Below are positions 1 to 5,713 of a DNA stretch of 16,676 nt, piece by piece (the first letter of the stretch is position 1; each line of letters opens with the position of its first letter). The notes beneath the pieces are model-generated. The model was given only the letters and a program-made list of their open reading frames with translations, was not told where the DNA came from and made no database searches. Position numbers and translations under genes: made by a program. Where the stretch lies: assembly GCA_030040235.1 (NCBI GenBank), contig JASHUC010000133.1:1-16676 (forward strand), in the 5' to 3' direction. The stretch comes from Gammaproteobacteria bacterium. GTDB lineage: Bacteria; Pseudomonadota; Gammaproteobacteria; Steroidobacterales; Steroidobacteraceae.

Positions 1-2
1 TC

Positions 3-941
3 TACGGACAGGGGCACGTGATCGCTCACAACTACGTCGCGAACTGGCATGACGGGATCGACGTGGACACCTATGGCGATCCGGACGGAACACCGCACGA
101 GCTGCGGGATCGGGTGCCCGTCTCGATCGATATCTACGACAACGATATCTACAACGACGCGGATAACTGCATCGAGGCGGATGGGGGCGCGCACAACATC
201 CGCGTGTTCGAGAATCGCTGTTTCAACTCGACGGGTGGCGCCCTCAGTGCCCAGCCGATTTTCGGCGGTCCCCTATACTTCTACCGCAACCTCGTGTACG
301 ACACGACGACCGGGGGCTACCTGAAGCTCGTGGACACACCGGCAGGCGTGCTCGTCTACCAGAACACGCTCATCGGGCAGGCCCGCTTCGCCGGGCCGGC
401 CTCCAACGTCCACTTTCTCAACAATCTCATCCTGGCGGATGGATGGTCGCCTGCCGTCCTCGCGCTCAAGAGTTTCACGAGCTATTCATCATCCGACCAC
501 AACGGCTTCCGGGTGAATCCGGGGGCGGAGTATTCGTTCGAATGGGACTCGCCGGGCCACGGAGCTGCACTGGACTACGACGGCAAGCTCGAGGTGCACC
601 GGTTCCGAACGCTGCGCGAGTACAGCGAAGCGACCGGCGAGGATCGGCACAGCGTGCTGGTCGATTTCGACGTTTTTGCGAAGGTCCCCATTCCGGACAA
701 GACCGATCCGCAGCGTCTCTACAATCCGGAGGATTTCGATTTCAGCTTGAAGGCGCGCTCCGCCGCGATCGATGCGGGCGTCGAGCTTCCGACGATCACC
801 GATGGATTCACCGGGAAGGCGCCCGATCTCGGGGCATATGAGCGCGGCCGCCCCGTCCCTCACTACGGACCGCGGGTGTGGCCGGTTGGCAGCCGCCGAC
901 CCGATGCACCGCGCTCGGTGCGGGGCCCGGCGGAGCCGTAG
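3..941 (+). CDS. Right-handed parallel beta-helix protein, 3' part (5' end outside window)
   Basis: The frame is open from base 3, so the gene begins upstream of the window; the GTG at 18 is only an internal valine. About 312 residues are visible. They contain short repeated strands of the parallel beta-helix (PbH1) type, with recurring Asn/Asp-rich turns such as IYDNDIYND, FENRCFN, YRNLVYD, YQNTLIG and LNNLILAD. The C-terminal part carries the SAAIDAG ... APDLGAYE signature that often closes secreted beta-helix proteins. Family members are typically exported and bind or cleave polysaccharides. No catalytic residues can be assigned, and the signal peptide, if any, lies outside the window. The last ~25 residues (Pro/Arg rich) are probably an unstructured tail. 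The fold is fairly sure; substrate and activity are unknown. Confidence 0.8.
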   Translation, partial: YGQGHVIAHNYVANWHDGIDVDTYGDPDGTPHELRDRVPVSIDIYDNDIYNDADNCIEADGGAHNIRVFENRCFNSTGGALSAQPIFGGPLYFYRNLVYDTTTGGYLKLVDTPAGVLVYQNTLIGQARFAGPASNVHFLNNLILADGWSPAVLALKSFTSYSSSDHNGFRVNPGAEYSFEWDSPGHGAALDYDGKLEVHRFRTLREYSEATGEDRHSVLVDFDVFAKVPIPDKTDPQRLYNPEDFDFSLKARSAAIDAGVELPTITDGFTGKAPDLGAYERGRPVPHYGPRVWPVGSRRPDAPRSVRGPAEP

Positions 942-958
942 TGACACGAACAACGGGG

Positions 959-976
959 GCTGGCGTTTTAGCCGGC
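959..976 (+). terminator. Weak hairpin after the beta-helix gene
   Basis: Arms GCTGGC (959-964) and GCCGGC (971-976) pair over six base pairs (one G-U) around the loop GTTTTA, 17 bases after the stop codon. No T-run follows, so it is at best a weak or Rho-assisted terminator. The rest of 942-1129 shows no convincing gene or promoter. Confidence 0.25.
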
Positions 977-1129
977 GTAACCGCTCGAATCGAGCATCGC
1001 TCACCACGGCAGCGTTCGAAGGCGCTCCGCAAGTCTACCTTCAGCAATCGGGAACGATTCTTGCGGTCCTTGCGGCAATACGTACCGTAGTCACGCGCGC
1101 ACCTCAATGGCAGACTGTGGGCGGCAGCC

Positions 1130-1636
1130 ATGATCCGTCTTACAGTCATCGGAGAAGGAAGCTCGGCCGAGCGGGTCGCCACCGAGTCCATCTTCCGCAT
1201 CACGGGTCCGGCCGTCTGGCTTCCAGACCGTGTCAGCCGCGGGACACCCCTGACGCACTATTCGAGCGGCTTTTGGCATTACAAGGGACGAGTTTGGAGC
1301 GGACTGCGGTTTGACGGCCGCTGTGTGCTCATGTTCGGTCTACCGCGCGATCCGGCCGGCACATCCGACCGGCTCAGTGGAATTTCCATCCATGGAACGA
1401 GCCTGATCGCCAACGGCTTGCCCTTTGCCGAATATGATCCCGATAAGGACATATGGCACGGCGCGAATCGCTGGTGGCACGCTTTTCGGGTCGAATATGT
1501 TTCGACCGGAGCAAACCAGGCCCGTAGTCTCAATGATGGTCGTTTGAAGGTTTTAGTCGTGAGCTCAGCGCCCCCATCCGGCGTTGAATCTCCATCCGTT
1601 CCTCCGGAGCCAGATTCGCCCGCGAAAGGGAATTGA
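1130..1636 (+). CDS. Hypothetical protein, 168 aa
   Basis: I do not recognise this family. The ATG at 1130 gives a 168-residue protein with no signal peptide and no clear membrane segment. The first ~130 residues look like a folded beta-rich domain, with many Trp, Phe and Tyr and frequent glycines (for example FWHYKGRVW and DIWHGANRWWHAF). The last ~30 residues are Ser/Pro rich and lie where the frame runs over the opposite-strand gene at 1530-1769. There is no good ribosome binding site before 1130 (GGGCGGCAG is the nearest purine stretch), so the start is uncertain. By eye the DNA is less GC-rich than the flanks. The aromatic-rich composition is what argues for a real gene rather than a chance frame. 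Confidence 0.5.
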   Translation: MIRLTVIGEGSSAERVATESIFRITGPAVWLPDRVSRGTPLTHYSSGFWHYKGRVWSGLRFDGRCVLMFGLPRDPAGTSDRLSGISIHGTSLIANGLPFAEYDPDKDIWHGANRWWHAFRVEYVSTGANQARSLNDGRLKVLVVSSAPPSGVESPSVPPEPDSPAKGN

Positions 1637-1769
1637 GCACGCGCGTATAGATCTCTTGGGCGCTGTCGCGGTGATGGCGCGCGGCGTCCGCCGCAGTACT
1701 GATGGCTCCGTCGAGGTGCCAATGCGCTAGGGCGAGCTGAGTCTGGAACCACTCCATATCCTTGCTCAT
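1530..1769 (-). CDS. Small hypothetical helical protein, 79 aa
   Basis: The product is a 79-residue, probably all-helical, cytoplasmic protein with no signal peptide. It begins MSKDMEWFQTQLALAHWHLD and ends in a charged Arg/Lys/His tail. A strong ribosome binding site, AAGGA at 1774-1778, lies four bases before the ATG and makes this small gene credible. It runs in the same direction as the peroxiredoxin gene upstream (124 bp gap) and its 3' end overlaps the convergent 168-aa frame by 107 bp. I do not recognise a family. The pattern of hydrophobic residues separated by charged ones suggests two or three amphipathic helices, so a small partner or regulatory protein is possible, but this is speculation. 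Confidence 0.55.
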   Translation of the reverse strand: MSKDMEWFQTQLALAHWHLDGAISTAADAARHHRDSAQEIYTRVLNSLSRANLAPEERMEIQRRMGALSSRLKPSNDHH

Positions 1770-1773
1770 GGTT

Positions 1774-1778
1774 TCCTT
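1774..1778 (-). promoter_or_regulatory. Ribosome binding site of the 79-aa gene
   Basis: AAGGA on the minus strand, four bases upstream of the ATG at 1769. It is the main support for calling this small gene. Confidence 0.5.
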
Positions 1779-1818
1779 GGCCTGCCGATCGTGCCAGCCA
1801 TGAACCGAGATATTGGTC

Positions 1819-1835
1819 CACGCACGAGCTGCGTG
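1819..1835 (-). other. Hairpin between peroxiredoxin and 79-aa gene
   Basis: Perfect six-base arms CACGCA (1819-1824) and TGCGTG (1830-1835) flank a five-base loop. It lies about 59 bases after the peroxiredoxin stop codon and before the 79-aa start. There is no T-run on the minus strand, so it could be a weak terminator, an mRNA stabilising structure, or chance. Confidence 0.25.
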
Positions 1836-1893
1836 AGTCTTCAGGATCTGCGATGCAACGGGCTCCGGCGCTTGTTGTCCATCGGTCGTTACT

Positions 1894-2481
1894 TCACGCG
1901 GCCGGCGACTTCGACTGAAGCTGCTGCACCACCTCGAGAGCCTTTGCGACGTGCTCGGTCGGTGAGACTTTGCTGATCGCGCTCACGATTTTGCCGTCCC
2001 GGCCGATGACGAAAGTCGTCCGGTCCGCGAATCCATGGCCGATCTCGACGCCGCGTACGTCCTTGAAGCCTGGCGCTCCCTGGTGTACCGAGACATCGTA
2101 GGACTTGGCGATTGCCCCGCCGGTGTCCGATGCCGTGGGGAATTTGCCCGCGCAGTACTTGGGGTCGGCGGAGAAATCATTGAGCCGCTCGATACTGTCG
2201 AGCGATACACCGATGATCGTGGCGCCTGCGGCCGCGAACTTCTCGCTGTTCTCCGCGAAGGTGTGCGCCTCGATATCGCATCCTCCGGTGTACGCGGAGG
2301 GGTAGAAGTAGACGACCACCGGCCCCTTCCGCAGGGCTCTCTTGAGGGAGAACGTAAATGCCTTGCCGGCAAGAGAAGCTTGCGCCGTGAACTGGGGAGC
2401 CGAATCTCCCTCCTTCAAGGCCGCCATCGCCGGCAGGGCCGCAACGCACATCAGGAGCGTACCGAACAGAACGCGTTTCAT
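1894..2481 (-). CDS. Exported peroxiredoxin (AhpC/TSA, Bcp-like)
   Basis: Thiol peroxidase of the AhpC/TSA superfamily, expected to reduce hydrogen peroxide or organic peroxides. The frame is open further upstream, but the start is set at 2481: GAGGTG (2488-2493) lies six bases before this ATG, and the protein then begins with a clean Sec signal peptide (MKRVLFGTLL...LPAMA, cut after residue 20). The product is 195 aa. The thioredoxin-fold core holds the peroxidatic motif PSAYTGGC (PxxxTxxC), with Cys68 as the attacking cysteine. Cys110 in DPKYC is a candidate resolving cysteine. The conserved DRTTFVI strand with its Arg follows. Most Bcp/PrxQ enzymes are cytoplasmic, so the signal peptide implies periplasmic action and a periplasmic electron donor. 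Family assignment is sure; the resolving cysteine is inferred. Confidence 0.88.
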   Translation of the reverse strand: MKRVLFGTLLMCVAALPAMAALKEGDSAPQFTAQASLAGKAFTFSLKRALRKGPVVVYFYPSAYTGGCDIEAHTFAENSEKFAAAGATIIGVSLDSIERLNDFSADPKYCAGKFPTASDTGGAIAKSYDVSVHQGAPGFKDVRGVEIGHGFADRTTFVIGRDGKIVSAISKVSPTEHVAKALEVVQQLQSKSPAA

Positions 2482-2487
2482 GTTGAA

Positions 2488-2493
2488 CACCTC
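2488..2493 (-). promoter_or_regulatory. Ribosome binding site deciding the peroxiredoxin start
   Basis: GAGGTG on the minus strand, six bases before the ATG at 2481. It selects this start over the longer open frame that would run through the predicted promoter. Confidence 0.6.
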
Positions 2494-2544
2494 GGAGTGT
2501 GAAGTCGCAACGGTTGCCGTCTTCTGCGGCCGGGAGCGAGGCGC

Positions 2545-2573
2545 ATTGTATAGCAGCGCCGTGCAAGTCACCC
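2545..2573 (-). promoter_or_regulatory. Candidate promoter of the peroxiredoxin gene
   Basis: On the minus strand, TGCTATACAAT (2545-2555) resembles an extended -10 element. The -35 position at 17 bp spacing (GGGTGA, 2568-2573) is poor. It would give a leader of about 55 bases before the ATG at 2481, and it follows a possible terminator of the upstream reductase gene. Confidence 0.35.
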
Positions 2574-2608
2574 GCCCGGCTTTGAGGCCTCGGTAATCGG
2601 CTCCGGGC
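2574..2608 (-). terminator. Possible terminator of the reductase gene
   Basis: Arms GCCCGG (2574-2579) and CCGGGC (2603-2608) can pair around a 23-base loop just after the reductase stop codon (2617). There is no T-run. If real, it separates the reductase transcript from the peroxiredoxin promoter. Confidence 0.25.
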
Positions 2609-2616
2609 CTGCGAGC

Positions 2617-3729
2617 TCATTGCACACCGATCAATACCTTTCCGCGGGCATGTCCTGCCTCCAGGTAGGCCATCGCCCCCGATGCCTCGCCAAGCCCGTA
2701 GTGCCGGTCGATCACCGCCTTCACTTTGCCAGATTGCATGAGCTTGGCGAGTGTGGCGAGATCCTTCGGGTCGATGTGGGCGAACATCTCGAGGAACTGC
2801 TGGCTGGAGAAACGAGTGAGGAGCATCGCCTCGAGCGGTGCGGCGAGCGGCTCGAGCCAGTTCCCGCGGGTGGCGCCAATGAGCACGACGATGCCATGTG
2901 GTGCGAGGACACGCCGGTACTCGGGGATGGAGCGATTCGCCACATCATCCAGGATCAGCTCGTAGCGCGCCCCATCCCGCGTGAAATCCTCTTTCGTGTA
3001 ATCGATGAGGTGGTCGGCGCCGAGCGAGCGAACCAAAGCGAGGTTCCGTGTGCTGCAGACCCCGGTCACCTCCGCACCGAATGATTTTGCGAGCTGCACT
3101 GCGAAGGTGCCTACGCCGCCCGAGGCCCCATTGATGAGAACCTTCTCGCCGGCGCGGATGTGGCCGAGATCCCGCAAGGCCTGCAGCGCCGTGACGCCGG
3201 CGACGGGAACGGCCGCTGCCTGCTCGAAGGGCAGCTCTGGCGGCTTGGCTACGATCGGATCGTCCTTTAGGGCGCGCACCGAGACGTACTGGGCGAGGAC
3301 GCCGTCGGCGACTCCGAAGACTTGGTCCCCAAGCTTGAAGCGGGTCACGTCCTTGCCGACGGCTTCTACAGTACCCGCGAAATCACTCGCGACGTCCCCC
3401 ACGTCACTGGGCGCGCCGAACCCCGTGAGCAGGCGGATGAGGTACGGCTTGCCCCGCATGACGTGCCAGTCATGAGGATTGAGGGAGACGGCCTGCACCC
3501 TCACAAGGACGGTGTCGTTCCCAACGGCCGGCTTTGCGATATTCTCCAGCTTCAGCACCTGCGGCGGCCCATAGCAGCGATGAACCACCGCCTTCATCAG
3601 CTGAACGCCGCTTGGCGTGGCAGGTGTGCCTGCACAGGGGGAACTATGGCTCAGAGCGATTCCGAGCCCGCCAAGGCCCACGATAACGATGATCGAGGCG
3701 ACGCCAAGCACCTTCAGGAGTCTGCGCAT
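2617..3729 (-). CDS. Membrane-anchored NAD(P)-dependent alcohol dehydrogenase / quinone oxidoreductase-like (MDR)
   Basis: Zinc-free medium-chain dehydrogenase/reductase, 370 aa, expected to transfer hydride between NAD(P)H and a carbonyl, enone or quinone substrate. The GroES-like domain runs from about residue 45 to 165. The Rossmann domain follows with INGASGGVGTFAVQLAK (about 199-215), the NAD(P) binding loop. No cysteine cluster for structural zinc is visible, as in the quinone oxidoreductase branch. Unusually, residues ~7-26 form a hydrophobic helix (VLGVASIIVIVGLGGLGIAL) placed before the Met at 45, where a soluble homologue would begin. Starting at 3729 gives a protein with an N-terminal membrane anchor; starting at the ATG at 3597 gives a 326-aa soluble enzyme. 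I prefer the long form because the helix is coherent. The cofactor-binding side would have to face the cytoplasm for NAD(P)H access unless the segment acts as an export signal. Confidence 0.85.
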   Translation of the reverse strand: MRRLLKVLGVASIIVIVGLGGLGIALSHSSPCAGTPATPSGVQLMKAVVHRCYGPPQVLKLENIAKPAVGNDTVLVRVQAVSLNPHDWHVMRGKPYLIRLLTGFGAPSDVGDVASDFAGTVEAVGKDVTRFKLGDQVFGVADGVLAQYVSVRALKDDPIVAKPPELPFEQAAAVPVAGVTALQALRDLGHIRAGEKVLINGASGGVGTFAVQLAKSFGAEVTGVCSTRNLALVRSLGADHLIDYTKEDFTRDGARYELILDDVANRSIPEYRRVLAPHGIVVLIGATRGNWLEPLAAPLEAMLLTRFSSQQFLEMFAHIDPKDLATLAKLMQSGKVKAVIDRHYGLGEASGAMAYLEAGHARGKVLIGVQ

Positions 3730-3801
3730 GGATCTGACCCGCCTGAGAGTCAGTGCGCATCATCGCAGTGCGTGACTCGCCACGTCGAGGCTCATATGGC
3801 C

Positions 3802-3814
3802 TGACACCTGTCAA
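3802..3814 (-). promoter_or_regulatory. Inverted repeat overlapping a -35-like TTGACA upstream of the reductase
   Basis: TGACA (3802-3806) and TGTCA (3809-3813) form a short dyad, and on the minus strand TTGACA (3809-3814) matches a consensus -35. No convincing -10 lies at 16-18 bp (TATGAG is only 12 bp away). A regulator site is possible. The rest of 3730-3938 shows no gene. Confidence 0.25.
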
Positions 3815-3938
3815 GCCCCCGTGGCGGATAAGGATGCGGATGGCGAATGGCGGCTGCGGTCGCTGAAGGTGGACATCTTTCGGGGCAGGGAAGTCCCTTG
3901 GGTCGGGGACGAGCGCGCATGGATCAAGCGCGGTGAGT

Positions 3939-4388
3939 CTAGCCGTTCGGGTTCGTGAGCAGGGTGAGCTTGGCGACAGCGATGGCACGGGCCGCGCAGG
4001 GCTTGAGGTCATTCGCCTGACAGGCCGTGATGCTGGTGGAAAGGTAGCGGCCCGATGTCGAGGTCACGATCACGACCGTGCTGATCATGACGCCGCCCGA
4101 GGTTTCAAAGCGCAGCAGGTTGCCCGGAACGTGCAGCTGCAGGCTACAAGAATCACCCGTCGATCCGAGGGTCAAAGCGCCCGACGCAGCGATCGCCTGC
4201 CGCAGGCGATCGGCAAATGCCTGAGTCACCGGGTCGCCCGTCTGGATGTCGAGGCAGACCTTCGGTAGCCCCTGCGCCGCAGGTGTCCCCGCGGGCGCCT
4301 GCGGCGAATGGGCTCGAGCGGCCGGTGCTGCCGCGAAGCATGCGCCGGAAAGTGCGACGAGACCTGCAAGCAGGGTCAACCGCTTCAT
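3939..4388 (-). CDS. Small secreted hypothetical protein with four mature cysteines
   Basis: 149 aa with a Sec signal peptide (MKRLTLLAGLVALSGACFA; cleavage after residue 19, or after ARA at 26), so it is probably periplasmic or secreted. The mature part contains Cys45, Cys81, Cys123 and Cys131, an even number that could form two disulfides. A beta-rich middle (LRFETSGGVMISTVVIV) is followed by an Ala-rich helix. I do not recognise a family. The ATG overlaps the stop codon of the upstream methyltransferase by four bases (ATGA), so the two are almost certainly translated together. A near-perfect 23-bp palindrome lies inside the coding region at 4190-4212. The start is well supported by the signal peptide and the coupling; function is unknown. 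Confidence 0.75.
   Translation of the reverse strand: MKRLTLLAGLVALSGACFAAAPAARAHSPQAPAGTPAAQGLPKVCLDIQTGDPVTQAFADRLRQAIAASGALTLGSTGDSCSLQLHVPGNLLRFETSGGVMISTVVIVTSTSGRYLSTSITACQANDLKPCAARAIAVAKLTLLTNPNG
4190..4212. repeat. 11-bp perfect inverted repeat inside a coding region
   Basis: CGATCGCCTGC (4190-4200), one spacer base, then GCAGGCGATCG (4202-4212). It encodes part of the DRLRQAIA helix of the secreted protein (about residues 60-67). The arms include GCGATCGC-like cores. Confidence 0.7.
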
Positions 4389-5167
4389 CCTGGCAGTACC
4401 CCCAAGCGGTCCGGCCCGGGCTCGCCATCCGCCACACGCCGGCAGAGAAGCAGCACCTCATCGACCTCATCGCTCGCAATCATTCCGGCTGAGAACTGCA
4501 GCTTCTTCTGGAATCGTAAACCGAGTCGCATGAACACGCGGTTGTACCACCACATCGCGCGTTCGCGATGGTTCAGCAGCCACCACATGCCGATATCCAC
4601 CAGGCGCGAGGAGTGAGGCTTCATGCCGAATACGGCGGTGCGCTCCACGAGCAGCCCGTGCTTGGAAAGGAGCTCGATCAACTCGGAGGGCTCGTAACGA
4701 CGCTCGTGGCCAACGATCTCATCGAAGGTGGTCCAGCGTGAGGGGTGCAGCGGCGCCGAGAGCAGCAAGGATCCGCCGGCGCGGGTGACTCGTGATAGCT
4801 CCGACACCACGCCGTTGTCATCGCCAACATGTTCGATCACGTCCAGAGCGCAGACCAGGTCGAATGTTCCCCCGGCGAAGGGGAGTGCGGTCGCCTCGGC
4901 GACCACGGCCTGCGCGCCGTGGGCATGCAGCTTCGAGGCTGCCGGTGCACTGATGTCTACGAATTGCGTACCGAGGAGCGGAAGCCTCGGCCTCAGGCCC
5001 GGCGCCACCTCGAGCCGTCGCTCTGCCGAGGACGAAAGTGACTGCACCAGCGGCCATGTGTTGAACCGTCGCGGCTCGATCAGCGCGGCATCGGACCACA
5101 GCAGGTCGTAGTAACGGCGATTTCTGTCGAGAAGATCGCGCTCATGTGAGCGAGACCGCGGTTGCAT
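4385..5167 (-). CDS. Class I SAM-dependent methyltransferase
   Basis: 260-aa class I methyltransferase, expected to move a methyl group from S-adenosylmethionine to an unidentified substrate. The Rossmann core has motif I as RRLEVAPGLRPRLP (about 50-63), an unusual form because the glycine-rich loop is Gly/Pro/Arg. An acidic strand end follows in QFVDIS (Asp71), then VAEATALPF (about 89-97) and the DVIEHV motif (109-114) typical of the Methyltransf_11 group. The C-terminal ~80 residues are aromatic and basic (MWWLLNHRERAMWWYNR) and may contact a membrane or a bulky substrate. Cytoplasmic; no signal peptide. A very strong Shine-Dalgarno (GGGGGAGG, 5170-5177) lies unusually close, two bases before the ATG. 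Its stop overlaps the start of the secreted 149-aa protein. It is divergent from the DUF2147/polyketide genes 65 bp away. Confidence 0.82.
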   Translation of the reverse strand: MQPRSRSHERDLLDRNRRYYDLLWSDAALIEPRRFNTWPLVQSLSSSAERRLEVAPGLRPRLPLLGTQFVDISAPAASKLHAHGAQAVVAEATALPFAGGTFDLVCALDVIEHVGDDNGVVSELSRVTRAGGSLLLSAPLHPSRWTTFDEIVGHERRYEPSELIELLSKHGLLVERTAVFGMKPHSSRLVDIGMWWLLNHRERAMWWYNRVFMRLGLRFQKKLQFSAGMIASDEVDEVLLLCRRVADGEPGPDRLGVLPG

Positions 5168-5232
5168 AGCCTCCCCCGGGTTGCCCCCATGTTACGCTAC
5201 AAGCTCCGGAGCTGCGCAGCGAAGAGCCGGAC

Positions 5233-5688
5233 ATGCACCGGCACGTAAAACCAGAGATCATTTTTCTGGCACTCATACTGGCGAGCTTCGGACTGCGCGC
5301 CGAGACCGCCACTGTTCGCGGCTATTGGCGCGAACCTTCGGGCTCGGTGCTACGAATCGCTCGCTGCGAAGATGGATTGTGCATCCAGATCGTCGCGCTA
5401 TCGCCGCGCGCCCATGCCGGTGTGGATGTGCACAATCCGGACCCGAGGTTACGCGGGCGTCGGCTATGTGGGCTGCGCATCGGGGCAGGTTTCGTCGAAC
5501 AGGACTCGCAGCACGCCGGTGGAGGTCACATTTATGATCCGAGGACGGGTCGCACCTATCATGGTTCCATGACGGCACAGGGCGATCGGCTGAAGCTGCG
5601 TGGGTTCGTCGGCATCAGTCTGTTTGGCCGTACCGAGACCTGGACGCGTGCCGGGCCTGTCGTAAGCCCCTGCGAGCGGCAGCTGTGA
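5233..5688 (+). CDS. DUF2147 family exported protein
   Basis: 151 aa with a Sec signal peptide (cleavage after LRA, residue 23), so periplasmic. The mature part matches the DUF2147 pattern: GYWREPSGSVLRI (about 30-42), a Cys45/Cys50 pair in RCEDGLCIQIV, the NPDPRLRGR strand turn (about 68-76), GGGHIYDPRTGRTY (about 96-109) and the closing GFVGISLFGRTETWTR. DUF2147 proteins are small beta-barrel exported proteins with no firmly assigned activity. It lies 25 bp before the polyketide synthase on the same strand and could share its transcript, although similar proteins are usually unlinked to polyketide genes. No clear promoter is visible in 5168-5232. Confidence 0.82.
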   Translation: MHRHVKPEIIFLALILASFGLRAETATVRGYWREPSGSVLRIARCEDGLCIQIVALSPRAHAGVDVHNPDPRLRGRRLCGLRIGAGFVEQDSQHAGGGHIYDPRTGRTYHGSMTAQGDRLKLRGFVGISLFGRTETWTRAGPVVSPCERQL

Positions 5689-5713
5689 ACCCATCAAGCC
5701 TGCCGAGTTCTCG

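Noticed and set aside
1384..1397. TTCCAT-CC-ATGGAA dyad in the 168-aa gene
   Set aside because: Six-base arms inside coding sequence are expected by chance in a window of this size.
2482..2571. A longer peroxiredoxin start at 2571
   Set aside because: It would bury the signal peptide and run through a promoter-like element; the ATG at 2481 has a good ribosome binding site and a canonical signal sequence.
3887..3898. AGGG/CCCT hairpin after the secreted-protein gene
   Set aside because: Only four base pairs and no T-run; too weak to call a terminator.
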